DNA of 64,000 nucleotides from assembly GCA_036386415.1 (NCBI GenBank), contig DASVVT010000067.1:1-64000 (forward strand). The letters run 5' to 3'. The translations under genes were made by a program, and so were the position numbers. How positions within the stretch are numbered: position 1 is the stretch's first letter; each line of letters begins with the position of its first letter. Under the pieces are notes generated by a model. That model was not told where the DNA came from and did no database searches. It was given only the letters and a program-made list of their open reading frames with translations. This DNA comes from DASVVT01 sp036386415 (GTDB lineage: Bacteria; Acidobacteriota; Blastocatellia; Pyrinomonadales; Pyrinomonadaceae). Positions 1 through 8,578 of this stretch are shown here, in pieces.

Positions 1-2
1 TC

Positions 3-404
3 GGCGCGCTCGCTTATGACGCCATGAAAGTGCTGGCCGACGCGATCCAGCGAGCCGGAACGACCGACGGGCAGAAGCTGCGTGATGCCATCGCGCAGAC
101 CAAAGGCTTCGTGGGCGTGACGGGCAGCATCACCATCAATAACGAGCGCAACGCCGTCAAGCCTGCCGTGGTCTTCGAGCTGCAAGACGGCAAGTACGTC
201 TACAAGGAGACGATTCAGCCGGAAGGCGCTCAACCGACGACGGCGACGACGCCCGCCACGACGAACACTTCGCCTGCGGCCAACACCAACACCACTTCCG
301 TATCGTCGAATGCGTCCGGCACGACAACGACGACGACCACGGGAGCAGGCTCCAACACATCGACCACGAATACCAGTAAGACGTCGAACACCAAGACTCC
401 GTAA
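3..404 (+). CDS. livK: Branched-chain amino acid ABC transporter substrate-binding protein (C-terminal part)
   Basis: Partial gene, open to the left edge of the window, so the N-terminus and signal peptide are outside. The readable part starts GALAYDAMKVLADAIQRAG, typical of the last helices of a type 1 periplasmic binding protein, followed by FVGVTGSITIN and FELQDGKYVYKE, which match the C-terminal strands of LivK-like proteins. By family it binds branched-chain amino acids or similar ligands in the periplasm and delivers them to the LivHM permease. livH starts 18 bp downstream, so they form one operon. Odd feature: the last ~55 residues are a low-complexity tail of Thr, Asn, Ser and Ala not part of the binding fold. 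The ligand cannot be fixed from this fragment. Confidence 0.85.
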   Translation, partial: GALAYDAMKVLADAIQRAGTTDGQKLRDAIAQTKGFVGVTGSITINNERNAVKPAVVFELQDGKYVYKETIQPEGAQPTTATTPATTNTSPAANTNTTSVSSNASGTTTTTTTGAGSNTSTTNTSKTSNTKTP

Positions 405-422
405 CGGCGGGCGAACCCTGAT

Positions 423-1346
423 ATGGATACATTCATTCAGCAGCTCATCAACGGCCTGACCATCGGCGCAATCTACGCGCTCATCGCGCTCGGTTACACG
501 ATGGTCTACGGCATTCTCAGGCTCATCAACTTCGCGCACGGCGACATCTACATGGTCGGCGCATACGCGGGATACTTCCTGGCCTTCCAGCTTGGCTACG
601 TGGGCACGCCGTCACTCGTCGGGTTAGGCATCGTGCTCATCGGCTCGATGCTCATCGCGGCGCTCGTCGGCATGAGTATAGAGCGCTTCGCGTATCGCCC
701 GGTCAGAAAGTATTCGCGCATGACGACGCTGATTACTGCTATCGGCGTCTCTTTGTTGATCGAGAATCTCTTCGTCGCCCACCCGCGCATCGGCGGCGCG
801 CCGCGCGCCTTCCCGCTGCTCCTCGATAACAAGAGCTATACGCTGTTCGGCAATGCGGCCATCTCCACGTCGCAGATATTGATCTTCGTGGTGTCGGTCG
901 CGCTCATGCTGATGCTGCAATGGATCATCTACCGAACCAAGGTGGGCACGGCGATGCGCGCCGTCTCGTTCAATCTCAACTCGGCGAAGTTGATGGGCAT
1001 CAACACGGACTTGATCATCTCTTTCACCTTCGCGCTGGGCTCTGCGCTGGCGGCTGCGGGCGGCGTGCTGACGGCGCAGTACAACCCGCAGATCGACCCG
1101 CTGATGGGCATCATCACGGGGCTGAAAGCTTTCGTCGCGGCTGTCCTTGGCGGCATCGGCAACATTCCGGGCGCGGTTTTGGGCGGCCTGCTGATCGGCG
1201 CAGCCGAAACCTTCGTCGTCGGCTACGGGCAGAACATCGGCATCCCTTCGACGTTCCGTGACGCCGTCGCCTTCTCGATCCTGATTCTGGTTCTACTGTT
1301 TCGTCCGTCGGGTCTCTTAGGCTCGACCGTGCAGGAAAAAGTTTAA
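423..1346 (+). CDS. livH: Branched-chain amino acid ABC transporter permease LivH
   Basis: 307 aa, the usual length for LivH. It begins MDTFIQQLINGLTIGAIYAL, the characteristic start of this permease, followed by about eight hydrophobic membrane segments. The conserved INFAHGDIYMVGAY block lies near residue 38 and the cytoplasmic coupling region VLGGIGNIPGAVLGG near residue 240, where LivG/LivF ATPases dock. It forms the inner-membrane pore with LivM. It sits between livK and livM; only a 30-bp-arm hairpin repeat separates it from livM. Identification is firm; substrate specificity (Leu/Ile/Val, or amides or urea as in related systems) is not determined by sequence. Confidence 0.95.
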   Translation: MDTFIQQLINGLTIGAIYALIALGYTMVYGILRLINFAHGDIYMVGAYAGYFLAFQLGYVGTPSLVGLGIVLIGSMLIAALVGMSIERFAYRPVRKYSRMTTLITAIGVSLLIENLFVAHPRIGGAPRAFPLLLDNKSYTLFGNAAISTSQILIFVVSVALMLMLQWIIYRTKVGTAMRAVSFNLNSAKLMGINTDLIISFTFALGSALAAAGGVLTAQYNPQIDPLMGIITGLKAFVAAVLGGIGNIPGAVLGGLLIGAAETFVVGYGQNIGIPSTFRDAVAFSILILVLLFRPSGLLGSTVQEKV

Positions 1347-1350
1347 GAGC

Positions 1351-1427
1351 AGGGATGAGGGATGAGGGATGAGGGATGAGTTAAAAGCTCATTCTTACTC
1401 ATCCCTCATCCCTCATCCCTCATCCCT
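1351..1427. repeat. Heptamer-armed palindrome (GGGATGA unit)
   Basis: Left arm 1351-1380 is about four tandem copies of a GGGATGA heptamer. Right arm 1398-1427 is its exact reverse complement, giving a perfect 30-bp stem and a 17-nt loop between livH and livM. There is no T-tract, so it is not a standard terminator. Confidence 0.9.
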
Positions 1428-1435
1428 GAATTCTT

Positions 1436-2527
1436 ATGCCAAAGCTCCTCCAACGACTCATAGGCGCTATCGTCATCGTCCTGCTGCTTGTCGCTTTGAA
1501 TGAATACACGAGCGAGGCGGGGTTGTTTGGCTTCGGCCTGCCGCCGTATTACGCGCGCATCCTGATGCTGGCGGGCATCAACATCACTCTGGCCGTCTCG
1601 CTCAACCTGATTAACGGTTTCACGGGACAGTTCTCCATCGGGCACGCGGGCTTCATGGCTATCGGCGCGTATGCGTCCGCTTACTTAACCGTCTATCACG
1701 GGCAGGTATGGGAGCGCAGCATGGGCGGTGGGACGCTGGCGCATGTGCTGGTCTTTCTGATCGCTATTCTGGTGGGCGCGCTGGCGGCTGCGATTGCCGG
1801 GTTGATCGTCGGCATTCCCTCTTTACGTCTGCGCGGCGATTACCTGGCTATCGTGACGCTCGGCTTCGCAGAGATCATACGCATCGTCATTCTCAATATA
1901 GATGTGGTGGGCGGCGCGACGGGCTTCGCCGTTCCCGGCTACACGAATTTCATCTGGGTCGGCGCGTTCGCCGTCATCACCATCGTCACCGTCCATAACA
2001 TCGTTCACTCGGACACGGGGCGCGCGCTCGTTTCCATACGCGAAGACGAGCTGGCCTCGGAAGCGATGGGCGTCAATACGACGCGCTACAAGGTGCTCGC
2101 CTTCGTCATCAGCTCGGCGTTTGCAGGAGTGGCGGGCGTCCTCTTCGGCCACTACACGCAATTTTTAAGCACCAACGATTTCCAGTTCATACGATCCTTC
2201 GAGATCATCATCATGATCGTGCTCGGCGGCATGGGCTCGATCACGGGTTCGATCCTGGGCGCGCTCGTCATCACGATTCTGCCAGAGCTGCTGCGCGGGT
2301 TCTCCGAGTGGCGGCTCGTCATCTACTCCGCCTTGCTGATCCTGATTATGTTGACGCGCCCGCAGGGAGTTCTGGGCACGCGTGAGTTCGGCCTCAACTG
2401 GCTGAAGCGTCCGCAGAAACGCCCGGAAGGTGACGAAGCCGTGGGCACGTCGAAGGGTGTCCCGATTGCAGAACGCCACGACACTCCGAAGGCTTCAGAC
2501 CCTGTCAAGGAGGTGAAGAACAGATGA
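1436..2527 (+). CDS. livM: Branched-chain amino acid ABC transporter permease LivM
   Basis: 363 aa. Second membrane subunit of the Liv transporter. Hydrophobic throughout, with the family blocks SLNLINGFTGQFSIGHAGFM near residues 51-70, LRLRGDYLAIVTLGF near 128, and the EAA-like coupling loop IIMIVLGGMGSITGSILGA near 258. The last ~40 residues are a charged cytoplasmic tail rich in Lys, Pro and Glu. The stop codon overlaps the livG start (ATGA), indicating translational coupling. The start ATG lies directly after the hairpin repeat and has no convincing Shine-Dalgarno. Confidence 0.95.
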   Translation: MPKLLQRLIGAIVIVLLLVALNEYTSEAGLFGFGLPPYYARILMLAGINITLAVSLNLINGFTGQFSIGHAGFMAIGAYASAYLTVYHGQVWERSMGGGTLAHVLVFLIAILVGALAAAIAGLIVGIPSLRLRGDYLAIVTLGFAEIIRIVILNIDVVGGATGFAVPGYTNFIWVGAFAVITIVTVHNIVHSDTGRALVSIREDELASEAMGVNTTRYKVLAFVISSAFAGVAGVLFGHYTQFLSTNDFQFIRSFEIIIMIVLGGMGSITGSILGALVITILPELLRGFSEWRLVIYSALLILIMLTRPQGVLGTREFGLNWLKRPQKRPEGDEAVGTSKGVPIAERHDTPKASDPVKEVKNR

Positions 2528-3390
2528 ACGAGACGCCTGATCCGAACGCCGTCAGCGCGACCAAAGAGGACTCGATCATCACGGAAGCGGCGCGCACGGC
2601 GCGCTCTGAGGAGCGTGTCGTGAGCGACCAGACGGGAGTCCTGCGCACAGCTAAATGTACGATCCGCTTCGGCGGCCTCGTCGCCGTCAACGCGCTGGAC
2701 ACGAATGTGCGGAAGGGAGAGATTTACGGTCTCATCGGCCCGAACGGCGCGGGCAAGACGACGATCTTCAACCTGTTGACGGGCGTTTATGAGCCGACTT
2801 CGGGCGAAATCTATTTTCAGGGCAAGCGCATTGACGGGCTGCGCTCCTATGAGATCGCGCGGCGCGGCATCTCGCGCACGTTTCAAAATATACGCCTGTT
2901 CCCCAGCATGTCTGTACTCGAAAACGTGATGACGGCCTGCCACATCCACGCCCGCCAGACGCTCGCAGATGCGGTGATACGCACGCCGCGCTTCGAGCGT
3001 GACGAGCGCGAGCATAGAGACTTCTGCATGGAGCTGCTGGAAATCTTCGACCTCGCGCGGTTCCGTAACGAAGGCGGGACGAGCTTGCCTTACGGCAACC
3101 AGCGCAGACTTGAGATCGTGCGCGCTCTCGCCACGCGTCCCAAGCTGCTACTGCTGGATGAACCGGCGGCGGGCATGAACCCGGCAGAGGCGGAAGACCT
3201 GATGGCTCTGATACGCCAGATACGCGACCGCTTCGGTCTCACGATCCTGCTCGTCGAGCACAACATGAAGGTCGTCATGGGCGTCTGCGAGCGCATCCAG
3301 GTGGTCGATTACGGCAAGTCCATCGCGCTCGGTCTGCCCGAAGAGATCAGGAACGATCCGAAGGTGATCGAAGCTTATCTAGGAGATTAG
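2524..3390 (+). CDS. livG: Branched-chain amino acid ABC transporter ATP-binding protein LivG
   Basis: 288 aa ATPase subunit. Walker A GPNGAGKTT near residue 76, the divergent signature LPYGNQRRLEIVRAL near 189 (LivG proteins usually carry a non-canonical LSGGQ), and Walker B LLLLDEPAAGMN near 210. The first ~40 residues are an acidic polar extension not usual for LivG. The start overlaps the livM stop and is preceded by a strong AAGGAGGTGA site at about 8 nt. It energises uptake through LivHM together with LivF. Confidence 0.95.
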   Translation: MNETPDPNAVSATKEDSIITEAARTARSEERVVSDQTGVLRTAKCTIRFGGLVAVNALDTNVRKGEIYGLIGPNGAGKTTIFNLLTGVYEPTSGEIYFQGKRIDGLRSYEIARRGISRTFQNIRLFPSMSVLENVMTACHIHARQTLADAVIRTPRFERDEREHRDFCMELLEIFDLARFRNEGGTSLPYGNQRRLEIVRALATRPKLLLLDEPAAGMNPAEAEDLMALIRQIRDRFGLTILLVEHNMKVVMGVCERIQVVDYGKSIALGLPEEIRNDPKVIEAYLGD

Positions 3391-3468
3391 TAGTCAGTAG
3401 ACAGTAGTCAGTAGCCAGTAGAAAAACCTGCCAGCTACTGACTACTGTCTACTGACTACTGACTACTG
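3389..3468. repeat. Heptamer-armed palindrome (CAGTAGN family)
   Basis: Left arm about 3390-3421 is a semi-tandem array of CAGTAG plus one variable base. Right arm 3435-3468 is the inverted array. It begins at the livG stop and ends just before the livF start, so livF has no room for a normal ribosome site outside the repeat. Confidence 0.9.
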
Positions 3469-3473
3469 CTCTT

Positions 3474-4178
3474 ATGCTTACTCTAGAAAATGTCTCTGTG
3501 AACTACGGCGCGATTGAGGCGCTGAAGGGCGTGTCGATGCATGTCGATAAGGGTGAGGTGGTGACCCTGATCGGCGCCAACGGCGCGGGCAAATCCACCA
3601 CGCTGCGCACCATCACGGGGCTGCTTGAGCCGAGCGATGGGCGCATCATGTTTGAGGGCGAGGATATTGGAGGGCGTGCGACGCACAAATTGGTTGCGCG
3701 CGGCATCTCTATGTCGCCCGAAGGGCGCGGCGTCTTCGCCAACCTGACCGTGCGCGAGAACTTGCAGATGGGCGCTTACCTGCAAAAGAACAAGAGCAAG
3801 ATCGCCTCCGACATGGAGCATGTCTTTAAGATGTTTCCACGCCTCAAGGAGCGCGAAGCGCAGAAGGCCGGAACGCTTTCGGGCGGCGAACAGCAGATGC
3901 TGGCGATGGGACGCGCGCTCATGTCGCGCCCGCGCCTGCTCCTTCTGGACGAGCCCTCGCTCGGACTCGCGCCGCTCGTCGTCCACACCATCTTCGAGGC
4001 CATAGAAGAGATCAGAGGCCAGGGCACGACCATCCTGTTAGTTGAGCAGAACGCACACGCCGCGCTCAAACATTCCGACCGCGCCTACGTCCTCGAAACA
4101 GGCCAGATCGTCATGGAAGGCGCCTCGAAGGAGCTGGCCGCCGACCCGGGCATCAAAGAGGCTTACTTAGGGGAATAA
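3474..4178 (+). CDS. livF: Branched-chain amino acid ABC transporter ATP-binding protein LivF
   Basis: 234 aa, normal LivF length. Walker A GANGAGKST near residue 35, signature LSGGEQQMLAMGRAL near 134, Walker B LLLLDEPSLGLAP near 156, and the H-loop region VEQNAHAAL near 190. Last gene of the liv operon. It converges on argH, from which a palindromic repeat separates it. The ATG at 3474 gives the standard family start MLTLENVSVNYG. Confidence 0.95.
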   Translation: MLTLENVSVNYGAIEALKGVSMHVDKGEVVTLIGANGAGKSTTLRTITGLLEPSDGRIMFEGEDIGGRATHKLVARGISMSPEGRGVFANLTVRENLQMGAYLQKNKSKIASDMEHVFKMFPRLKEREAQKAGTLSGGEQQMLAMGRALMSRPRLLLLDEPSLGLAPLVVHTIFEAIEEIRGQGTTILLVEQNAHAALKHSDRAYVLETGQIVMEGASKELAADPGIKEAYLGE

Positions 4179-4293
4179 AACGTCCGTTGCCCGTGGTCAG
4201 TTGTCCGTTGTTTGCGCTTCGAGGGCTTGCTGCCAGAAGATCAAATAGTCAGCTTAACAAAGCGAACAACTGACTACTGACCACGGACGTTTT
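4178..4293. repeat. Palindromic repeat (GTCCGTN family)
   Basis: Inverted arms 4178-4216 and 4260-4293 built from GTCCGTT/GTGGTCAG units, lying between the convergent livF and argH genes. A second member of the family is at 51954-52066. Confidence 0.8.
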
Positions 4294-4303
4294 ACTCTTC
4301 ATA

Positions 4304-5689
4304 TCAAAGACGAGCGCGCGCAACTGCGAGCGCCTCAATAACCCGTTCGGGCGCTGTCCCGCCGGTCTGTGATTTCGTGGCGAGCGTGCTTTCGAGAGTG
4401 AGCGCGGGGTAGATGTCCTCTTCGATGAGCGAGGAGACGGAGCGCATCTCTTCAATGGAGAGATCGTGAAGCTCTACGCCGCGCTCTATGGCTAGGAGCA
4501 CAAGGCGTCCCGCCGCGTCGTGCGCCTCGCGAAACGGCGTCCCCTTACGCGCCAGGTAATCGGCCAGCTCCGTCGCATTCAGATAGCCTTGCGAAGCTGC
4601 GGCGCGCATCCTGTCCTCGCGTACATGCACGTTGCGCAGAACTGTCGCCGTCACTTCCAGAGATGCACTGACCGTATCAACCGTATCGAAGACGGCTTCC
4701 TTGTCTTCCTGCATGTCCTTGTTATAGGCGAGCGGCAGCCCCTTCATCATAGAGAGCAGCGCGAGTTGGTGTCCGAACACGCGCCCGGCCTTGCCGCGTA
4801 CAAGCTCCATGGAGTCCGGGTTCTTCTTCTGCGGCATCAGGCTTGAGCCGGTCGTCACGGCGTCGCCGAGCTCCAGGAAACCGAACTCCACGGTCGCATA
4901 GATGATAATGTCGGAGGCCAACCTTGAGAGGTGAAGCATGATGAGAGAGGCGGCGCTCGAAAACTCTATGCAGAAATCGCGATCCGCGACCGCGTCCAGA
5001 CTGTTGCGCGCGACCTCTTCAAAGCCAAGCTCGCGCGCCACACGCTCGCGGTCTATCTCGAAGGACGTGCCGGAGAGCGCCGCAGACCCCAGCGGCATGA
5101 CGTTGACGCGACGACGCGCATCCATGAGGCGTGCGCGGTCGCGCGCGAACATCTCGAAATAGGCGAGACACCAGTGTGCCCAGAGCACAGGCTGAGCGCG
5201 TTGCAGATGCGTGTAGCCGGGCAGCAGCGCCGCGCGATGCGCCTCCGCCAGCTCAATCAATGCAGCCTGCACCTCGCGCAAGCTGCGCGCGAGGCGGTCT
5301 ATCTCTTCGCGCAGCCAGAGACGCATCGCCGTCGCCACCTGATCGTTACGGCTGCGACCCGTATGCAGCTTGCGCCCCGCCTCGCCAACCAGTTCGACGA
5401 GGCGCGCTTCGATGAACGAGTGAACATCTTCAGATGGCACACGGTCGAAGTAGTCAGCCCGAAGCTGGCCGAAGCGTTCGAGCATCGTCTCAAGCCCCGT
5501 CCTGATGCGATCCATTTCCGATGGGTCGAGCACACCGGCGCGAGCCAGCGCCTCCGCATGCGCAAGGCTCGCGTGCACGTCTGCCTCGAACAGCCTCCGG
5601 TCGAATCCGAACGAGCGGTTGAACGCGGCAAACTTCTCATCCATCTCACCCGTGAACCGCCCGCCCCACAAGTTTTTCGACTCGCTCAT
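4304..5689 (-). CDS. argH: Argininosuccinate lyase
   Basis: 461 aa, typical for ArgH. It cleaves argininosuccinate to arginine and fumarate, the last step of arginine synthesis, in the cytoplasm. The fumarase/aspartase-superfamily signature GSSLMPQKKNPD near residue 280 is intact, including the catalytic Ser of the flexible loop. Other family blocks are KNLWGGRFTG at the start, HTGRSRNDQVATAMRLW near 107 and HLQRAQPVLWAHW near 160. Start ATG at 5689 is preceded by GAGGAG at about 8 nt. It is divergent from argG across a 170-bp gap, an obvious place for shared control. Confidence 0.97.
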   Translation of the reverse strand: MSESKNLWGGRFTGEMDEKFAAFNRSFGFDRRLFEADVHASLAHAEALARAGVLDPSEMDRIRTGLETMLERFGQLRADYFDRVPSEDVHSFIEARLVELVGEAGRKLHTGRSRNDQVATAMRLWLREEIDRLARSLREVQAALIELAEAHRAALLPGYTHLQRAQPVLWAHWCLAYFEMFARDRARLMDARRRVNVMPLGSAALSGTSFEIDRERVARELGFEEVARNSLDAVADRDFCIEFSSAASLIMLHLSRLASDIIIYATVEFGFLELGDAVTTGSSLMPQKKNPDSMELVRGKAGRVFGHQLALLSMMKGLPLAYNKDMQEDKEAVFDTVDTVSASLEVTATVLRNVHVREDRMRAAASQGYLNATELADYLARKGTPFREAHDAAGRLVLLAIERGVELHDLSIEEMRSVSSLIEEDIYPALTLESTLATKSQTGGTAPERVIEALAVARARL

Positions 5690-5859
5690 CTGATCGTCTC
5701 CTCGCCCTGTTATTAGCGCCGCAAGCCGCCTCTGAATCGTATCTATCTCTCTGAGAATGAATAGACATTTTAGCTATAACCGGGCGCCCTCTGTAGATTG
5801 TCGAGTAATATGATACAAGTGTAAACGATGGAGCAACGGCGTGAGGATATGAAAGATTG

Positions 5860-7062
5860 ATGGGGAAGAAGGTCGGAAAGATCGTGCTGGCTTATTCGGG
5901 CGGGCTTGATACGTCCGTCATGCTGCGCTGGATCAAGGAGCGTTACGGTTGCGAGGTGGTCTGCTACTGCGCTGATGTCGGGCAGGGCGAGGAGTTAAAT
6001 GGCCTTGATGAGAGGGCGCGCGCAACCGGCGCATCGAAGCTCTACGTGGAGGATTTGCGGCGGGAGTTTGTGCGTGACTTCGTGTGGACGGCTGTCAAAG
6101 CCAACGCGGTCTATGAAGGCGTCTACCTGATGGGCACAGCGCTGGCGCGTCCCCTCATCGCCAGACGGCAGATCGAGATCGCGCGCCTTGAGGCGGCTGA
6201 CGCAGTCGCACATGGCGCGACGGGGAAGGGCAACGATCAGGTTCGTTTCGAGCTGACCTATTACGCGCTTGAGCCGGAGATCAAGGTCATCGCTCCGTGG
6301 CGCGAGTGGGAGTTCAAAGGGCGCTCAGACCTCATCGCCTACGCCGAACGGCATCACATTCCCGTCGCGGCGACGCGTTCCAAACCCTATTCGATAGACC
6401 GCAATCTGATGCACGTCTCTTATGAGGGCGGCATCCTCGAAGACCCCTGGGCCGAAGCTCCTGCGGACATTTTCCAGATGACGAAAGCGCCGGAAGAGGC
6501 CAGAGCCCAACCCGAATACATGGAGATAGGCTTCGAGCGAGGTGAGGCAATCGAGATAGATGGTGAGCGCATGGACGCGCTCGCCCTGCTCGAACATCTG
6601 AACAGGGTCGGTGGCGAGCACGGGATCGGGCGCGTCGATCTGGTGGAGAACCGTTATGTCGGGATGAAGTCGCGCGGCGTGTACGAGACGCCGGGCGTGA
6701 CCCTCCTGCACGCGGCGCATCGCGCGCTGGAGTCCATCACGCTCGACCGCGAAGTGATGCGCCTGCGCGACTCGCTCGGCATCAAGCTTGCCGAGTGCAT
6801 CTATTATGGCTTCTGGTTCGCGCCGGAGTTCGAGTTGATGCGCAAAATGATCGACGAGACGCAAAAAGAGGTGACCGGCGATGTGCGCCTGAAGCTCTAT
6901 CGCGGCAACGTGACGGTGGCGGGTCGCCGCTCGCCGCACTCGCTCTACGACGAGAGAGTGGCGACGTTCGACGCAGACGAACAGTACAACCAACGCGACG
7001 CCGAAGGCTTCATCAAGCTCAACGCCCTGCGCCTGAGATTGAGAGCAGCTAATAAAAAATGA
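5860..7062 (+). CDS. argG: Argininosuccinate synthase
   Basis: 400 aa, usual length. Joins citrulline and aspartate using ATP to make argininosuccinate, the substrate of the divergent argH product. N-terminal PP-loop AYSGGLDTSVMLRWI near residue 11 binds ATP; the block GATGKGNDQVRFELTYYAL near 120 and the SIDRNLMHVSYEGG citrulline/aspartate region near 177 are intact. The ATG at 5860 is preferred over an in-frame TTG one codon upstream; GAGG lies at 5842-5846. A cytoplasmic homotetramer in known cases. Confidence 0.97.
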   Translation: MGKKVGKIVLAYSGGLDTSVMLRWIKERYGCEVVCYCADVGQGEELNGLDERARATGASKLYVEDLRREFVRDFVWTAVKANAVYEGVYLMGTALARPLIARRQIEIARLEAADAVAHGATGKGNDQVRFELTYYALEPEIKVIAPWREWEFKGRSDLIAYAERHHIPVAATRSKPYSIDRNLMHVSYEGGILEDPWAEAPADIFQMTKAPEEARAQPEYMEIGFERGEAIEIDGERMDALALLEHLNRVGGEHGIGRVDLVENRYVGMKSRGVYETPGVTLLHAAHRALESITLDREVMRLRDSLGIKLAECIYYGFWFAPEFELMRKMIDETQKEVTGDVRLKLYRGNVTVAGRRSPHSLYDERVATFDADEQYNQRDAEGFIKLNALRLRLRAANKK

Positions 7063-7157
7063 ACCACAGAAGCACCGCAGACACAGAGAAAACCATGAAA
7101 GATTTGCATGATTCTGATTTCTGCAATTTTCTTCTCTGTGCCTCTGTGGTGAATCCC
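7062..7157. repeat. Palindromic repeat (CACAGAGN family)
   Basis: Arms 7062-7092 and 7131-7157 consist of ACCACAGA/ACACAGAG units and their inverse CTCTGTGCCTCTGTGGT. Follows the argG stop. Confidence 0.85.
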
Positions 7158-7178
7158 TAGTTTTCTGAGAGGTCGAGG

Positions 7179-8363
7179 ATGAGAAAAGACGAGTTTGATC
7201 CGAGCCGGGTGCAGACAGATGTCCTCCACGCCGATGGAGCGTCAAACGAAACGAGCGCCGTCAGTCCTCCGATCTGGCAGACGACGACCTTTCGCGCTGA
7301 GACTTCCGAGCACTTCAGCGAAGTAGCCTCCGCGACGCACCCGACGGAGTTCTACACGCGCTATGGCAACCCGACGCACAAGCAGGTCGAGGCGATCATG
7401 ACGCGGCTGGAAGGCGGAGAAGCGGCGCTCGTCGCAAGCTCCGGCATGGGCGCGATCTTCAGTGCCGTGATGAGCCTCGTCCAGAGCGGCGATCACGTCG
7501 TCGCGCAGCGCAATCTCTATCCGGGATCAATGACGCTGCTCAGGGATCTACTGCCGCGCTGGGGCATAGAATGCACCTTCGTAGACCAGACCGATATGCC
7601 TGCTTTGGCCGCTGCCCTGCGCCCCGACACGAAGCTCATCTACGCAGAGACGCCGACCAACCCGCTCATGCAGATCACGGATTTGCGCGCCGTCGCGACG
7701 CTTGCGCGCGAGCGCGGCATCACCACCATCGTCGATAACACTTTCGCGACGCCCGTCAATCAGCGCCCCCTCGCATTCGGCATCGACGTGGTTGTGCACA
7801 GCGCCACGAAGTATCTGGGCGGACACCATGACCTGACGGCGGGCGTGATGGTCGCGTCCAAGAGCTTCATCGAGCGTGCCTGGAAGTTCGCAATCGTGGC
7901 GGGCGCAACTCTCAGCCCCTTCGACGGGTGGCTCTTGCTGCGCGGCTTGAGGACGCTGGGGCTGCGTATCGAGCGTCACAACAGCAATGCGCTCGCGCTG
8001 GCGCGCATGCTCGAATCGCATAGGGGCGTCGAGCGAGTCTTTTACCCCGGCCTCGAATCGCACCCGCAGCATGATCTGGCGCGTCGTCAGATGAACGGAT
8101 TCACAGGCATCCTGAGCGTCGAACTGAGCGGCGGTTTTGACGTGGCCGAAGCCTTCATAGGCAAGCTCAAGCTCGCGCAGTACGCGGCGAGCCTGGGGGG
8201 TTACGAAACCCTCGTCGTGCACCCGGCGGCGATGTGGAGACAGCAGGTTTCGGTCGAACGGCAATCCGACACGGGCGTCAGCGACAGCCTCGTGAGAATC
8301 TCCGTCGGCCTTGAAGACGAGCGCGATCTGCTCAACGATTTCGTACAGGCTTTGGAGCGATAA
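7179..8363 (+). CDS. Cys/Met metabolism PLP-dependent enzyme (O-succinyl/acetylhomoserine sulfhydrylase or cystathionine lyase type)
   Basis: 394 aa fold-type I PLP enzyme. Family blocks: TRYGNPTHKQVE near residue 66, phosphate-binding SSGMGAIFSAVMSLV near 88, ETPTNPLMQI near 158, and the PLP lysine in VVHSATKYLGGHHDL near 205. The family transfers sulfur between homoserine esters, cysteine and methionine precursors. The exact reaction (MetZ-type sulfhydrylation, cystathionine gamma-synthase or gamma-lyase) cannot be fixed by eye. Start ATG at 7179 with GAGG directly upstream. It stands alone between two palindromic repeats. Confidence 0.85.
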   Translation: MRKDEFDPSRVQTDVLHADGASNETSAVSPPIWQTTTFRAETSEHFSEVASATHPTEFYTRYGNPTHKQVEAIMTRLEGGEAALVASSGMGAIFSAVMSLVQSGDHVVAQRNLYPGSMTLLRDLLPRWGIECTFVDQTDMPALAAALRPDTKLIYAETPTNPLMQITDLRAVATLARERGITTIVDNTFATPVNQRPLAFGIDVVVHSATKYLGGHHDLTAGVMVASKSFIERAWKFAIVAGATLSPFDGWLLLRGLRTLGLRIERHNSNALALARMLESHRGVERVFYPGLESHPQHDLARRQMNGFTGILSVELSGGFDVAEAFIGKLKLAQYAASLGGYETLVVHPAAMWRQQVSVERQSDTGVSDSLVRISVGLEDERDLLNDFVQALER

Positions 8364-8373
8364 GAGGGGCACA

Positions 8374-8470
8374 TCTTCTGCGACCTTTGCGATTCCCTTT
8401 GCGTCCTCTGCGGTTAAAACTTCTCTTTAAACGCAAAGGACGCTAAGGGATTTCGCAAAGGTCGCAGAAG
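8374..8470. repeat. Palindromic repeat (GCAAAGGAC family)
   Basis: Arms 8374-8418 and 8430-8470 are built of CTTTGCGTC-type nonamers and their inverse GCAAAGGAC. The stretch 8500-8540 adds a half-array of AAATCCC/AAATCTG heptamers before tilS. Confidence 0.85.
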
Positions 8471-8578
8471 AACAGACCTCTCCTGTTTGACTCTTCTCGT
8501 CTCAAATCTGAAATCCCAAATCCCATAATCGTAAATCTGATTGACGATCTTCCGACCCTGGCATGACAATCTGCACTG

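Noticed and set aside
4931..5716. 261-codon plus-strand ORF
   Set aside because: Antisense to argH.
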